Shown here in pieces: positions 8,027 through 15,011 of a DNA stretch of 60,751 bases (its first letter is position 1; each line of letters starts with the position of its first letter). The stretch lies in assembly GCA_964635325.1 (NCBI GenBank), contig CAZWOL010000009.1, positions 1 through 60,751 on the forward strand, in the 5' to 3' direction. The position numbers were made by a program, and so were the translations under genes. The stretch is from BOG-1112 sp964635325 (GTDB lineage Bacteria > Bdellovibrionota_B > Oligoflexia > Oligoflexales > Bog-1112). The notes beneath the pieces were generated by a model. The model was given only the letters and a program-made list of their open reading frames with translations, ran no database searches and had not been told where the DNA came from.

Positions 8027-8050
8027 AACAAGCAGTTCATCATGCTTGTT
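8027..8050 (+). terminator. Perfect 8-bp hairpin after the DsbA-like gene
   Basis: AACAAGCA (8027-8034) pairs with TGCTTGTT (8043-8050) around an 8-base loop, eight bases after the stop codon. Only a mixed T/C stretch follows, so termination efficiency is doubtful. Confidence 0.35.
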
Positions 8051-8139
8051 TGCTTCTGCCTTAATTGTAATCACCTCATCTTTTTTAGAATCTAGCCGAT
8101 AGACCTAGCTCAAGAATGAATTCTTAGGTTAGGTTTCCC

Positions 8140-8577
8140 ATGTCGGCTATCGAAACAAACAAACTCAATATACTGATTGTCGATGATGAGGAGGACATAA
8201 CTCAAATCATTGAGCTGTCCGCAATGCAGCTTGGGTTCATTACGCATACTCAAAATGATCCGCAAAAAGCGAAGATCTTTCTTCAAGAAAATAAGCCAGA
8301 AGTTCTCGTTACCGACCTTCGCATGCCTCATATAGATGGGATAACTCTGGTTAAAGAGGCTCTTAAAACCAATAGCAAAATTAAAATCCTTATCATCACA
8401 GGTGATGGCAAAAAAGAAGATGCTGTCGAAGCTATACGTCTTGGGGTTTTTGACTTTCTCGATAAACCTATATCCATGCCGCGTTTGGAGAGCATCCTTA
8501 GAAACATTGCTAAATTTGCAATACTTGAAAAAGAAAAAGACGAACTACTCAATAAAATCATTCATTTGACTCGTTAG
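8140..8577 (+). CDS. Single-domain response regulator (CheY-like receiver)
   Basis: Phospho-receiver with no output domain. Acidic pair D15/D16, phospho-acceptor D59 in VTDLRMP, T87 in IITGDG and K109 in LDKPI are all present, so it should be phosphorylatable. A short C-terminal helix (KEKDELLNKIIHL) could mediate contacts. It is the first gene of a + strand set that continues, 27 bp later, with the MotB-like gene, then a MotA/ExbB-like gene and a cNMP-fold gene. The histidine kinase at 12073-13179 is the obvious partner candidate by proximity only. Confidence 0.9.
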   Translation: MSAIETNKLNILIVDDEEDITQIIELSAMQLGFITHTQNDPQKAKIFLQENKPEVLVTDLRMPHIDGITLVKEALKTNSKIKILIITGDGKKEDAVEAIRLGVFDFLDKPISMPRLESILRNIAKFAILEKEKDELLNKIIHLTR

Positions 8578-8604
8578 TCGAGATCTCAGTAGGAAGCTAA
8601 GCCT

Positions 8605-10668
8605 ATGTACCCATCGCAACGTGACCATGATGATGAAGAACCACAGGATCATAATAGTGTTTGGACCTCCTATAGTGATTTGCTTCTAGGAGTAGCTATT
8701 GTTTTTCTCGTGCTCTTTGTTTATGCAATGCTGAATGCAGGAATTTCGCAACTTGTTTCCGAGACTGAAATTAAGAAACAAGAAGATTTGATCAGCAATT
8801 TAGTTCCAGAAGCCTTGCGTCAAGAGAATGAAAAAAATCGGAGTGCGGTGGAAAATGATATTAAAGAGGTCGATGAAAAAACAAAGTCAATTGAGGAGAG
8901 TATTCAGGAACTGGTTCAACTGCGCAAGGCAATGGAACTTCGTAAAAACTCTCTGAATAACGTCTTTGATGACAATATTAAAAAGACAGGAAGCCTTGAA
9001 AAGGCTCGTCTCGATTTGAATGCAAAGAGCGAAGAAATTAAAAATCTAACACGAGAACAAGAAGATATTCTAAAAAGCCTTGCTCAGCGTGAAGAAGAAG
9101 TCAAAAAATCTCAAAAAAGAATACAAAATTTAGAAAAAAATCTTCAAACAAAAATTGACGAAATTGAAAACGAAAAAGCTTCCAATGCAGCCTATACTGA
9201 AAAAGTCTCCTCTCTAGAGGAAAACATCAAAAAACTTAAAAAAGAAAATAAAGCTAAAGAAGCAGTGCTCTTACAAAATTCAGCAGCGAGCTCATCGTTA
9301 GAAAAGGATCTTCAGGCAGCCAAAGAGCAAGCTGCTGTTTTAGCAAGACAGCTCAAAGAAGCTAAAAACAAATCCCAAACTCAAAGCGAAGATATTCAAG
9401 GCAAAGAGCATGTCTTGCAGAGTTTGAGAGCAGAACTTGAAAAACGTGAGGGAACAGCAAAAGGACTGGGAGCAGACAAAAAAAGTCTTCAAGAGAGAAT
9501 CGCTGGACTTCAAGGTCAACTCGGATCAGCCCTAAAAGGACTGAAAAATGCGGAAGGGACTATCGCAGATCTTGAAGGAAAACTCAGAGCAGGGGATGCA
9601 AATGCTCGAGGCCTTGCAAATGAAAAAGGCAAGTTGATGGGACGTATTGGAGGTCTTGAAAAAGAATTGGGAGATGCACTTGCAAGTGGCAAAGGAAAAG
9701 ACGGAGCTCTCGGGGCTTTGCAGAATCAATTGGGTAATAGTGATAGGAACGTCAGGAATCTAACCAAAGACAAGGCAAACTTGTTGGATCGTACTAAGGA
9801 TCTGGAAAAACAGTTAGCCAAAGCAAAAGATGCGGATAAAGCATCGAAAACTCAATTGGCAAGGCAGGATCGAGAAATAAAAGATGCGCAAAAAGTTGTT
9901 GTAGATTGTCAAAAAGAAATCGCCTCTCTCAGAGAGAAAGAAAAAACAAATCGTGGAAAATTAGAAGAAAAGAATAAACAAAATGAAGGCCTAGAGAAAC
10001 AGCTTGCTGGAGCAGATGGGAAGCTAAAGTCTGCAGCCAAGTCCCTGCAAAAGTTAATGGGTGAACGTGAGGCTATTGCTAGGAATCTTTCCAACAACCT
10101 TCGGGATAAAGGTATAGATGTAAATATCGATCCCACAAGTGGAAAGATAACTTTGCGTATGGATGATACGTTCTATTTCTCAAATAATAGCTTTGAAATT
10201 GCAGATGCAGCAAAAGCAAAAATAAAAAGCCTAATACCAGTATATGCAAATAGCCTGTTTAAGGATCCCAAAATACGCAAGCGCATTTCAGCTGTAACTG
10301 TCACAGGTTTTGCAAGTCCGTACTATCAAGGTGCATACGTCGACCCAGATGTCGATAATCCCGATGCCTTCAATCATAACCTTGAACTTAGTCTCAATCG
10401 TGCGCGTGAAATAGCTGAATACACATTGGGACTTGCTATTGGTGAGTACGAATTCAAACCCATTTTACGCAAGCTTTTGAAGGTTTCTGGGAAAAGCTAT
10501 CTAGATTCTATCCCTCTTTCAAAAGAGGAGAGGTCATCTCCAAAGACTAAATTTTTGTGCGGTAACTATGACTGTGTGAAGTCGCGACGTGTAGAGATCA
10601 ATTTTATTTTGAACGAAGAAGGGTCCGTGGACAAGGGCCTTGGAGCCATAGAAACAATCTTGCATTAA
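8605..10668 (+). CDS. MotB/ZorB-like motor subunit with very long coiled coil and OmpA-like C terminus
   Basis: Residues 23-44 form one transmembrane helix beginning SYSDLLLG. D25 occupies the position of the ion-binding Asp of MotB (AYADFMTAM-type motif) and ZorB. Residues about 50-490 are Lys/Glu/Leu-rich coiled coil, including three tandem 49-residue repeats (287-433). Residues about 505-670 are OmpA/MotB-like, with the SLNRAREI and KSRRVEINF motifs, but GFASPYYQG stands where GHTD-type sequence is usual. A Cys pair (C652, C657) lies near the end. Flagellar MotB is about 300 residues; this is 687. It probably assembles with the ExbB-like protein encoded nine bases downstream. Function unknown. 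Confidence 0.8.
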   Translation: MYPSQRDHDDEEPQDHNSVWTSYSDLLLGVAIVFLVLFVYAMLNAGISQLVSETEIKKQEDLISNLVPEALRQENEKNRSAVENDIKEVDEKTKSIEESIQELVQLRKAMELRKNSLNNVFDDNIKKTGSLEKARLDLNAKSEEIKNLTREQEDILKSLAQREEEVKKSQKRIQNLEKNLQTKIDEIENEKASNAAYTEKVSSLEENIKKLKKENKAKEAVLLQNSAASSSLEKDLQAAKEQAAVLARQLKEAKNKSQTQSEDIQGKEHVLQSLRAELEKREGTAKGLGADKKSLQERIAGLQGQLGSALKGLKNAEGTIADLEGKLRAGDANARGLANEKGKLMGRIGGLEKELGDALASGKGKDGALGALQNQLGNSDRNVRNLTKDKANLLDRTKDLEKQLAKAKDADKASKTQLARQDREIKDAQKVVVDCQKEIASLREKEKTNRGKLEEKNKQNEGLEKQLAGADGKLKSAAKSLQKLMGEREAIARNLSNNLRDKGIDVNIDPTSGKITLRMDDTFYFSNNSFEIADAAKAKIKSLIPVYANSLFKDPKIRKRISAVTVTGFASPYYQGAYVDPDVDNPDAFNHNLELSLNRAREIAEYTLGLAIGEYEFKPILRKLLKVSGKSYLDSIPLSKEERSSPKTKFLCGNYDCVKSRRVEINFILNEEGSVDKGLGAIETILH
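9463..9903 (+). repeat. Three tandem 49-codon (147-bp) repeats inside the MotB-like gene
   Basis: Units at 9463-9609, 9610-9756 and 9757-9903 encode residues 287-335, 336-384 and 385-433. They align without gaps: GLGADKKSLQERIAGLQGQL, GLANEKGKLMGRIGGLEKEL and NLTKDKANLLDRTKDLEKQL open the three units. A more degenerate unit may precede them (residues 238-286). Units 1 and 2 are unusually glycine-rich for a coiled coil. Confidence 0.75.
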
Positions 10669-10677
10669 GGAGATCAT

Positions 10678-11574
10678 ATGACCCTTTTAGATTTTTTTCA
10701 CATGCTGGCAGACCATCTTATAGCCATTATGTTTACGTTTCTTGTGCTTGCATTGGTGATGCGTTTTTTGGCTTACAAATCTGGGCAACGTTCGCAAGCG
10801 TATTATAATCAGTTTTCTCGTACAGTTGAGAGTATTTTTGAGGAAGAATCCACTCAAGTTGGAGATGTTGAAGATATTGATGGATGGTTGAAAAATCTTC
10901 TTGATCGAATTTTTGAACAGCTTCCTGAGCGAACTGTGCGTTTTAGCTTCAGAGAAAGACGTGAAAAAAGTCGCGGAAAAAATCCGATTGTGAGAAGTGA
11001 AAGCTTAAAAAATTTTGCTAGTGGAAAGCGCTCTATAGTGCTGAGCATCCGTCAACAAGTCGATGCTTTTCGAAGTCAGATTCCTCCAAATTTTAGTGAA
11101 CTTACTCGTCGCGTACTAGATCAAGATGTAGAATGGCGAAATCTTTTAGGTTTTATACCCATTGATTCTTTGTCGCGGATTTTTAACATTCTTCCGGGGT
11201 TGTTTATCATCGGAGGGATTTTTGGAACTTTCCTTGGGATAACAAGTGCCCTGCCGAGAATTGCAAACATAGATCTGAATAATATTAAATCTGCTGGTCC
11301 TATTCTTGGTGCGTTTGTTGTGGATGTGTCTTTTTCCATGCGAACATCTATTACCGGCATTTTATGCAGTGTTATCATGACAGTTTTAAGTGCGTTATTT
11401 CCTTTAGACTCAGTGCGTAAGGAAATTAAACGCAATTTGGAACGTTCTTTTGAGCAAATGTGGTTTCAGTTGCATGGTGGAAATATCTCAATAGGTGAGC
11501 GTATGATCGTTAAAGAGTTGAAAAATATCTATTCAGCCTTTCTAGACGTCAAGAAACCAAAGGTAAATGAATAG
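10678..11574 (+). CDS. MotA/TolQ/ExbB-family proton-channel-like motor subunit
   Basis: The 298-residue protein has three predicted transmembrane helices: about 14-32, 171-193 and 222-242. A cytoplasmic domain of about 135 residues lies between the first two. The signature is GGIFGTFLGITSALP, then AGPILGAFVVDVSFSMRTS leading into the third helix, as in TolQ/ExbB/ZorA. The third helix is followed by only about 55 residues, so it lacks the long tail of ZorA. AAGGAG precedes the ATG, nine bases after the MotB-like stop. The order (B-like before A-like) is the reverse of motAB. Expected role: pentameric stator turning around a dimer of the upstream protein. Confidence 0.8.
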   Translation: MTLLDFFHMLADHLIAIMFTFLVLALVMRFLAYKSGQRSQAYYNQFSRTVESIFEEESTQVGDVEDIDGWLKNLLDRIFEQLPERTVRFSFRERREKSRGKNPIVRSESLKNFASGKRSIVLSIRQQVDAFRSQIPPNFSELTRRVLDQDVEWRNLLGFIPIDSLSRIFNILPGLFIIGGIFGTFLGITSALPRIANIDLNNIKSAGPILGAFVVDVSFSMRTSITGILCSVIMTVLSALFPLDSVRKEIKRNLERSFEQMWFQLHGGNISIGERMIVKELKNIYSAFLDVKKPKVNE

Positions 11575-11590
11575 CTAAGAGAGAGGCTTT

Positions 11591-12064
11591 ATGGCTGTTA
11601 CGGATCTGTTGAAAAGCTGTCCTATTTTTTTCGATCTCTTTGACAATGAGATCGAAAGTGTGGTCAAAAAATGCAAGGTTTTTACTTATGATCCTGGTGA
11701 CTATATTGCTAAAGAAGGAGACCCAAGTCGGGAGATAATGATTCTCTTGGATGGAGAGGTCTCTTCAAAGAAACAAGAAGGAGATCAGCTATTCCTTGTT
11801 GAACAGTTCAAGAAAGGATCGGTGTTTGGATTTTTGGTTCTGATCGAAGAAAAAAATTTTACAACACACATTATTGCGGAAAAAGAATCTCATATCCTAA
11901 AAATCCCATTCCAACATTTGCTGTCGGTCTTTGACTCTGATGCGCGAACTTTTGGCATTATTTGTTTAAATCTTTGTCGAATTTTGGCAATGCGTTTCGA
12001 GAAACTTAATAGTTCTGTTTTTCAGGAAGCTAGTCGTTTGCGTTCGCTTATGAAAGGTTCCTAA
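11591..12064 (+). CDS. Stand-alone cyclic-nucleotide-binding-fold protein
   Basis: The 157 residues match the CRP/CAP N-terminal beta-roll: FTYDPGDYIAKEGDPSREIM, LLDGEVSS and KKGSVFGFLVLI, then the hinge helix. There is no helix-turn-helix, so it is not a CRP-type transcription factor by itself. The phosphate-binding cassette is not well preserved (no clear GE...RAA), so ligand binding is uncertain. AGAGG precedes the ATG. It follows the MotA/ExbB-like gene by 16 bp in the same operon, suggesting it senses a signal for, or docks on, the motor. Confidence 0.8.
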   Translation: MAVTDLLKSCPIFFDLFDNEIESVVKKCKVFTYDPGDYIAKEGDPSREIMILLDGEVSSKKQEGDQLFLVEQFKKGSVFGFLVLIEEKNFTTHIIAEKESHILKIPFQHLLSVFDSDARTFGIICLNLCRILAMRFEKLNSSVFQEASRLRSLMKGS

Positions 12065-12072
12065 CCCTTCCC

Positions 12073-13179
12073 CTAAGCAAGTGGTAGCGTAAATACAAAG
12101 GTCGTGTTTGGAGCGTCTGTATCGAGCCAGAGCTTGCCTTTGTTTTTAACCAAAAGGCTTTGCGAAATGCTAAGACCTAGGCCTGTTCCACTTCCAGGGC
12201 TTTTGGTTGTGAAAAATGGTTGCATGATCTTTCCCTGGATTTCTTTAGAGATGCCTGTCCCGCTGTCAATTATACTGACCTTCAGACTGTCCTTTTGTTG
12301 ACTAACGTTGATCCTGATCCATTTTTCTTTGTTTCCAGATGCGGCATCGCATGCGTTGTTGATGAGGTTAAGTAAGACTTGAGTTATTTCCGAAGAGTTG
12401 CAATGTACTTTAATGTTCGAACTTTTGTCGTCTTTTGAAAATGCTACAGCAGCATTTTTAATTTTAGCTTGAGCAAAGATTAGCGTGTCGTCAAGAATCT
12501 TTGAAAAAGCAATATCGCTAGCTGTGTCGCTTTCGCTGTTGCGAGATAGGCTGCCTAGGCTTTTTATAATAGCTGCTATACGATCGACAGCATTTTCAAT
12601 TTTTTTGATATAGGTCCTAAGTTCATCAAGATCAACTGTGTCTTTATTTGCGATCGTAGACATGTGGTGACAGTAACCTTGAATAATAAAAAGAGGGCTG
12701 TTGATTTCATGGGCTATGCCCGCAGACATTTCGCCAAGAGACTTCATTTTTGCTGCATAAATCATGTTGCTTCGCTCGCGTTCAAGACTTTCAGCTGCAA
12801 GCCTTAACTCTGTGATGTCTTTTGCGATGCAAATTATTCGTTTCTTTCCATCGCTACCAATTGAAGCTGAAGCAGAAAGAAGAACTGAGATAGGCTCAAG
12901 GTTTTTTCTTTTAAAACTAAGATTGCGATTGCGAACCATTCCGGAAGAAATTAGTTTTTGCAAAGTTACTTCATGGAAAAGATCCTCTGCCGTATCATCT
13001 TCAACTTCACTAATAAAATCGAAGAGACTTGTTCCACATATTTCTTTTTCGCTTTGTCCCAACATCTGCTGCGCTGACTTGTTTGCTGCTAGGATGATGC
13101 CCTTGATGTTTGCAACCAAGATAGCATCAAAAGAGGCATTGAATATATCGTCAGCATCAAATTTGCGTGTGGAATTCAC
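12073..13179 (-). CDS. PAS-domain sensor histidine kinase, soluble
   Basis: Residues about 8-125 are a PAS domain (DAILVANIKGIILAANKSAQ), followed by the HisKA dimerisation helix with H157 in AGIAHEINSPL. The HATPase domain has an N box (NLINNACDAA), G1 (IIDSGTGIS), F box (PFFTTK) and G2 (GTGLGLS). No transmembrane segment is seen, so it senses an internal signal. The start codon is GTG (13177-13179) overlapping the TGA of the upstream receiver-TPR gene by three bases, indicating translational coupling. It is convergent with the motor operon, ending 8 bp from the cNMP-fold gene. Confidence 0.9.
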   Translation of the reverse strand: MNSTRKFDADDIFNASFDAILVANIKGIILAANKSAQQMLGQSEKEICGTSLFDFISEVEDDTAEDLFHEVTLQKLISSGMVRNRNLSFKRKNLEPISVLLSASASIGSDGKKRIICIAKDITELRLAAESLERERSNMIYAAKMKSLGEMSAGIAHEINSPLFIIQGYCHHMSTIANKDTVDLDELRTYIKKIENAVDRIAAIIKSLGSLSRNSESDTASDIAFSKILDDTLIFAQAKIKNAAVAFSKDDKSSNIKVHCNSSEITQVLLNLINNACDAASGNKEKWIRINVSQQKDSLKVSIIDSGTGISKEIQGKIMQPFFTTKSPGSGTGLGLSISQSLLVKNKGKLWLDTDAPNTTFVFTLPLA

Positions 13180-14429
13180 GTTGACTCCTGCTGTCTTGCT
13201 TGAATTTGTTTTAGGGTTCTCTTTGCTTTTTCATAATCAGGTGCTAGGGCTAGAGCTTTTTTTAGAAATTCAATACATTTATCATCTTGTTTAAGATCTT
13301 TGTAAGCTATTGCTACATTGTAGATAATGCGGTGATCGTTAATTGCAAGGGATAGTGCTTGCTCAAAAAAACTGAGAGCTTGAGTGTATTCATAGTTTCG
13401 TCTAGCGATGACCCCCCGAAGATTGAATATATCTGCTCGCTGAGTGAGACATGAGTCAGATGCTCGTCCTAGATTTAGCTTGGCTTCCTCAAGTCTATTG
13501 TCTGCAAGTTGCGCTCTAGCTAGCATCAAGTACTGACGCCAGTTTTCCTTAGATAAACCAGTTTTTAGGATATGCTCAGCGATTTTTATAGTATATTGAC
13601 CATAGCCAATTTTAAGACAGGTCTCTCCCAATTCACGTAACCAAAATGCTGTTTTTTCCTGCAAAAGCTCGGTGAAAATTTCATCGATTAAGGTGTTAAA
13701 TTTGTCGATAGATCCAGCGCGTAGGGAATAGTCTAATAGCTCAAATCGAAAAGAAAAATTTGCAGGGTCAACTTCTAAGATATGATCAAGGTGTTTTTTA
13801 AATTCAATCATATTTTCGCGGTCGCTTTGCATGAGGCCTGATCGCACAACAAAATTATCTTCGTTGGGTAGTATTTCGGAATAGAGCATTTTGGCTTGCT
13901 CTATCAGTCCGGAATGAAAGTACAGACTGGCTTTGCGGAGTCGCATCTGCATAGACTGCTCATCTTCGTCATCTCGAGCATTTTCTTCGAGGAGATCTGA
14001 GAGCTCACGAATAGTAAAAGGGTCATGCAGTATTTTGCGAACTTTATAATCGTCCAGTAGATGTTTCCAATCGTTTTGAATATTATAATTTTTCTTAAGG
14101 ACAAGACAGATTGGGGTGAAGGGGATTTCTTCGTCGGTGCGCATTTTTCTTATGAAATTTGTCCAATGAACATCTTTGATTTCCTGTAAAACAAAAATAA
14201 TCGAAAATTTCAGAATTTTTAGAATTTCAATTGCATCTGAGCTCGTCTCAAATTGATGTATTTTTTTGATGCCTAATGATTTTAGATAGCCGACCATTAC
14301 CAAATTACCAACACCCAAATCATCAATGCCAACAATTCCGACATTGAGATTTTGATCTAAAGTAAGTGGTTTGTGTTTGATCTCTGCCATCTGAGTAAGA
14401 TCGGATTTTCTCTTGGTTTCCTGAGTCAT
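13176..14429 (-). CDS. Degenerate receiver fused to TPR repeats
   Basis: The N terminus has a receiver-like fold (NVGIVGIDDLGVGNLVMVGY) with the acidic pair intact. However, the phospho-acceptor Asp is replaced by Gln (IIFVLQEIKD) and the conserved Lys-Pro by Asp-Pro (ILHDPFT), so it should not be phosphorylated normally. The remaining two-thirds is helical with TPR units, clearest near the end (ADIFNLRGVIARRNYEYTQA, IIYNVAIAYKDLKQDDKCIE). I placed the start at ATG 14429 (AGAG seven bases upstream); a GTG at 14504 would overlap the divergent PilZ gene. It is translationally coupled to the histidine kinase. Confidence 0.75.
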   Translation of the reverse strand: MTQETKRKSDLTQMAEIKHKPLTLDQNLNVGIVGIDDLGVGNLVMVGYLKSLGIKKIHQFETSSDAIEILKILKFSIIFVLQEIKDVHWTNFIRKMRTDEEIPFTPICLVLKKNYNIQNDWKHLLDDYKVRKILHDPFTIRELSDLLEENARDDEDEQSMQMRLRKASLYFHSGLIEQAKMLYSEILPNEDNFVVRSGLMQSDRENMIEFKKHLDHILEVDPANFSFRFELLDYSLRAGSIDKFNTLIDEIFTELLQEKTAFWLRELGETCLKIGYGQYTIKIAEHILKTGLSKENWRQYLMLARAQLADNRLEEAKLNLGRASDSCLTQRADIFNLRGVIARRNYEYTQALSFFEQALSLAINDHRIIYNVAIAYKDLKQDDKCIEFLKKALALAPDYEKAKRTLKQIQARQQEST

Positions 14430-14495
14430 TTTTTCTCTAAAGTTTAGGGTATTTTTGTCGATAGCTAAGAGACTGGATAATAGGGAGTTTCGGTC

Positions 14496-14912
14496 ATGGA
14501 ACACCGACGAAATGCTCGACTTGTACTAACTAAGCCGTTACATGTGATCCTTGGATCTATTGGGTCAGATGTGCGTTATGAACTTGAGACGAAGGATATC
14601 TCATCGAAAGGGTTTTTCCTTGAGTCAGATCAACCTGGCCGCTTTCCGTTTATCCCATCCAGTATAATGGAAATTTGGCTTGAAATTGAGCCCAACGAAG
14701 TCATCTTTTTCAACTGTAAGATGTCACGAGTACTTCTTCCTGAAGAAGCAGAAAATTTGAATGAGTCTCCTGGTATCGCATTGCGTATTATTCAGATCGA
14801 ACCTGAGGAAGAAAAAAGACTTACGGAATTTCTCAACAAGAAGCTCGACGAAGTCGAACGTGCTGAACATAACACACCTCCGCCACCCCCCTCATCAAAG
14901 AACGTCGCCTAG
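14496..14912 (+). CDS. PilZ-domain protein (predicted c-di-GMP receptor)
   Basis: The 138 residues carry both c-di-GMP-binding signatures of PilZ: RxxxR at R4-R8 (HRRNARLVL) and D/NxSxxG as DISSKG. The beta-barrel core follows. The tail is acidic and ends in a short polyproline run. It diverges from the receiver-TPR gene with about 65 bp between the chosen starts, so the two may share a control region. Its position beside motor-like and two-component genes suggests c-di-GMP control of that cluster. Confidence 0.85.
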   Translation: MEHRRNARLVLTKPLHVILGSIGSDVRYELETKDISSKGFFLESDQPGRFPFIPSSIMEIWLEIEPNEVIFFNCKMSRVLLPEEAENLNESPGIALRIIQIEPEEEKRLTEFLNKKLDEVERAEHNTPPPPPSSKNVA

Positions 14913-15011
14913 ACTATTCTCTATTTTCTAATCAATCGATGCGTTTTATCCTTAGTAGATGGTCCTTTTTGTTAGGGTCACTCTCAAATCTCAATCATTT
15001 TTGGTGGCACC

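Noticed and set aside
8104..8133. Imperfect inverted repeat (13 bp, three mismatches) before the response regulator
   Set aside because: It could be an operator, but the mismatches and lack of a recognisable promoter make it too weak to list.
8605..11574. Calling the pair flagellar motB and motA
   Set aside because: The A-like protein has three helices with a TolQ/ExbB layout instead of four. The B-like protein is twice normal length, the order is reversed, and the pair is not in the flagellar operon.
14430..14504. GTG 14504 as start of the receiver-TPR gene
   Set aside because: It overlaps the divergent PilZ start and lacks a ribosome site; ATG 14429 has AGAG and keeps the receiver fold whole.
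8605..14912. Zorya anti-phage system
   Set aside because: ZorA's long cytoplasmic tail is missing and no ZorC, ZorD or ZorE helicase/nuclease gene adjoins. Only the general 5:2 motor resemblance holds.
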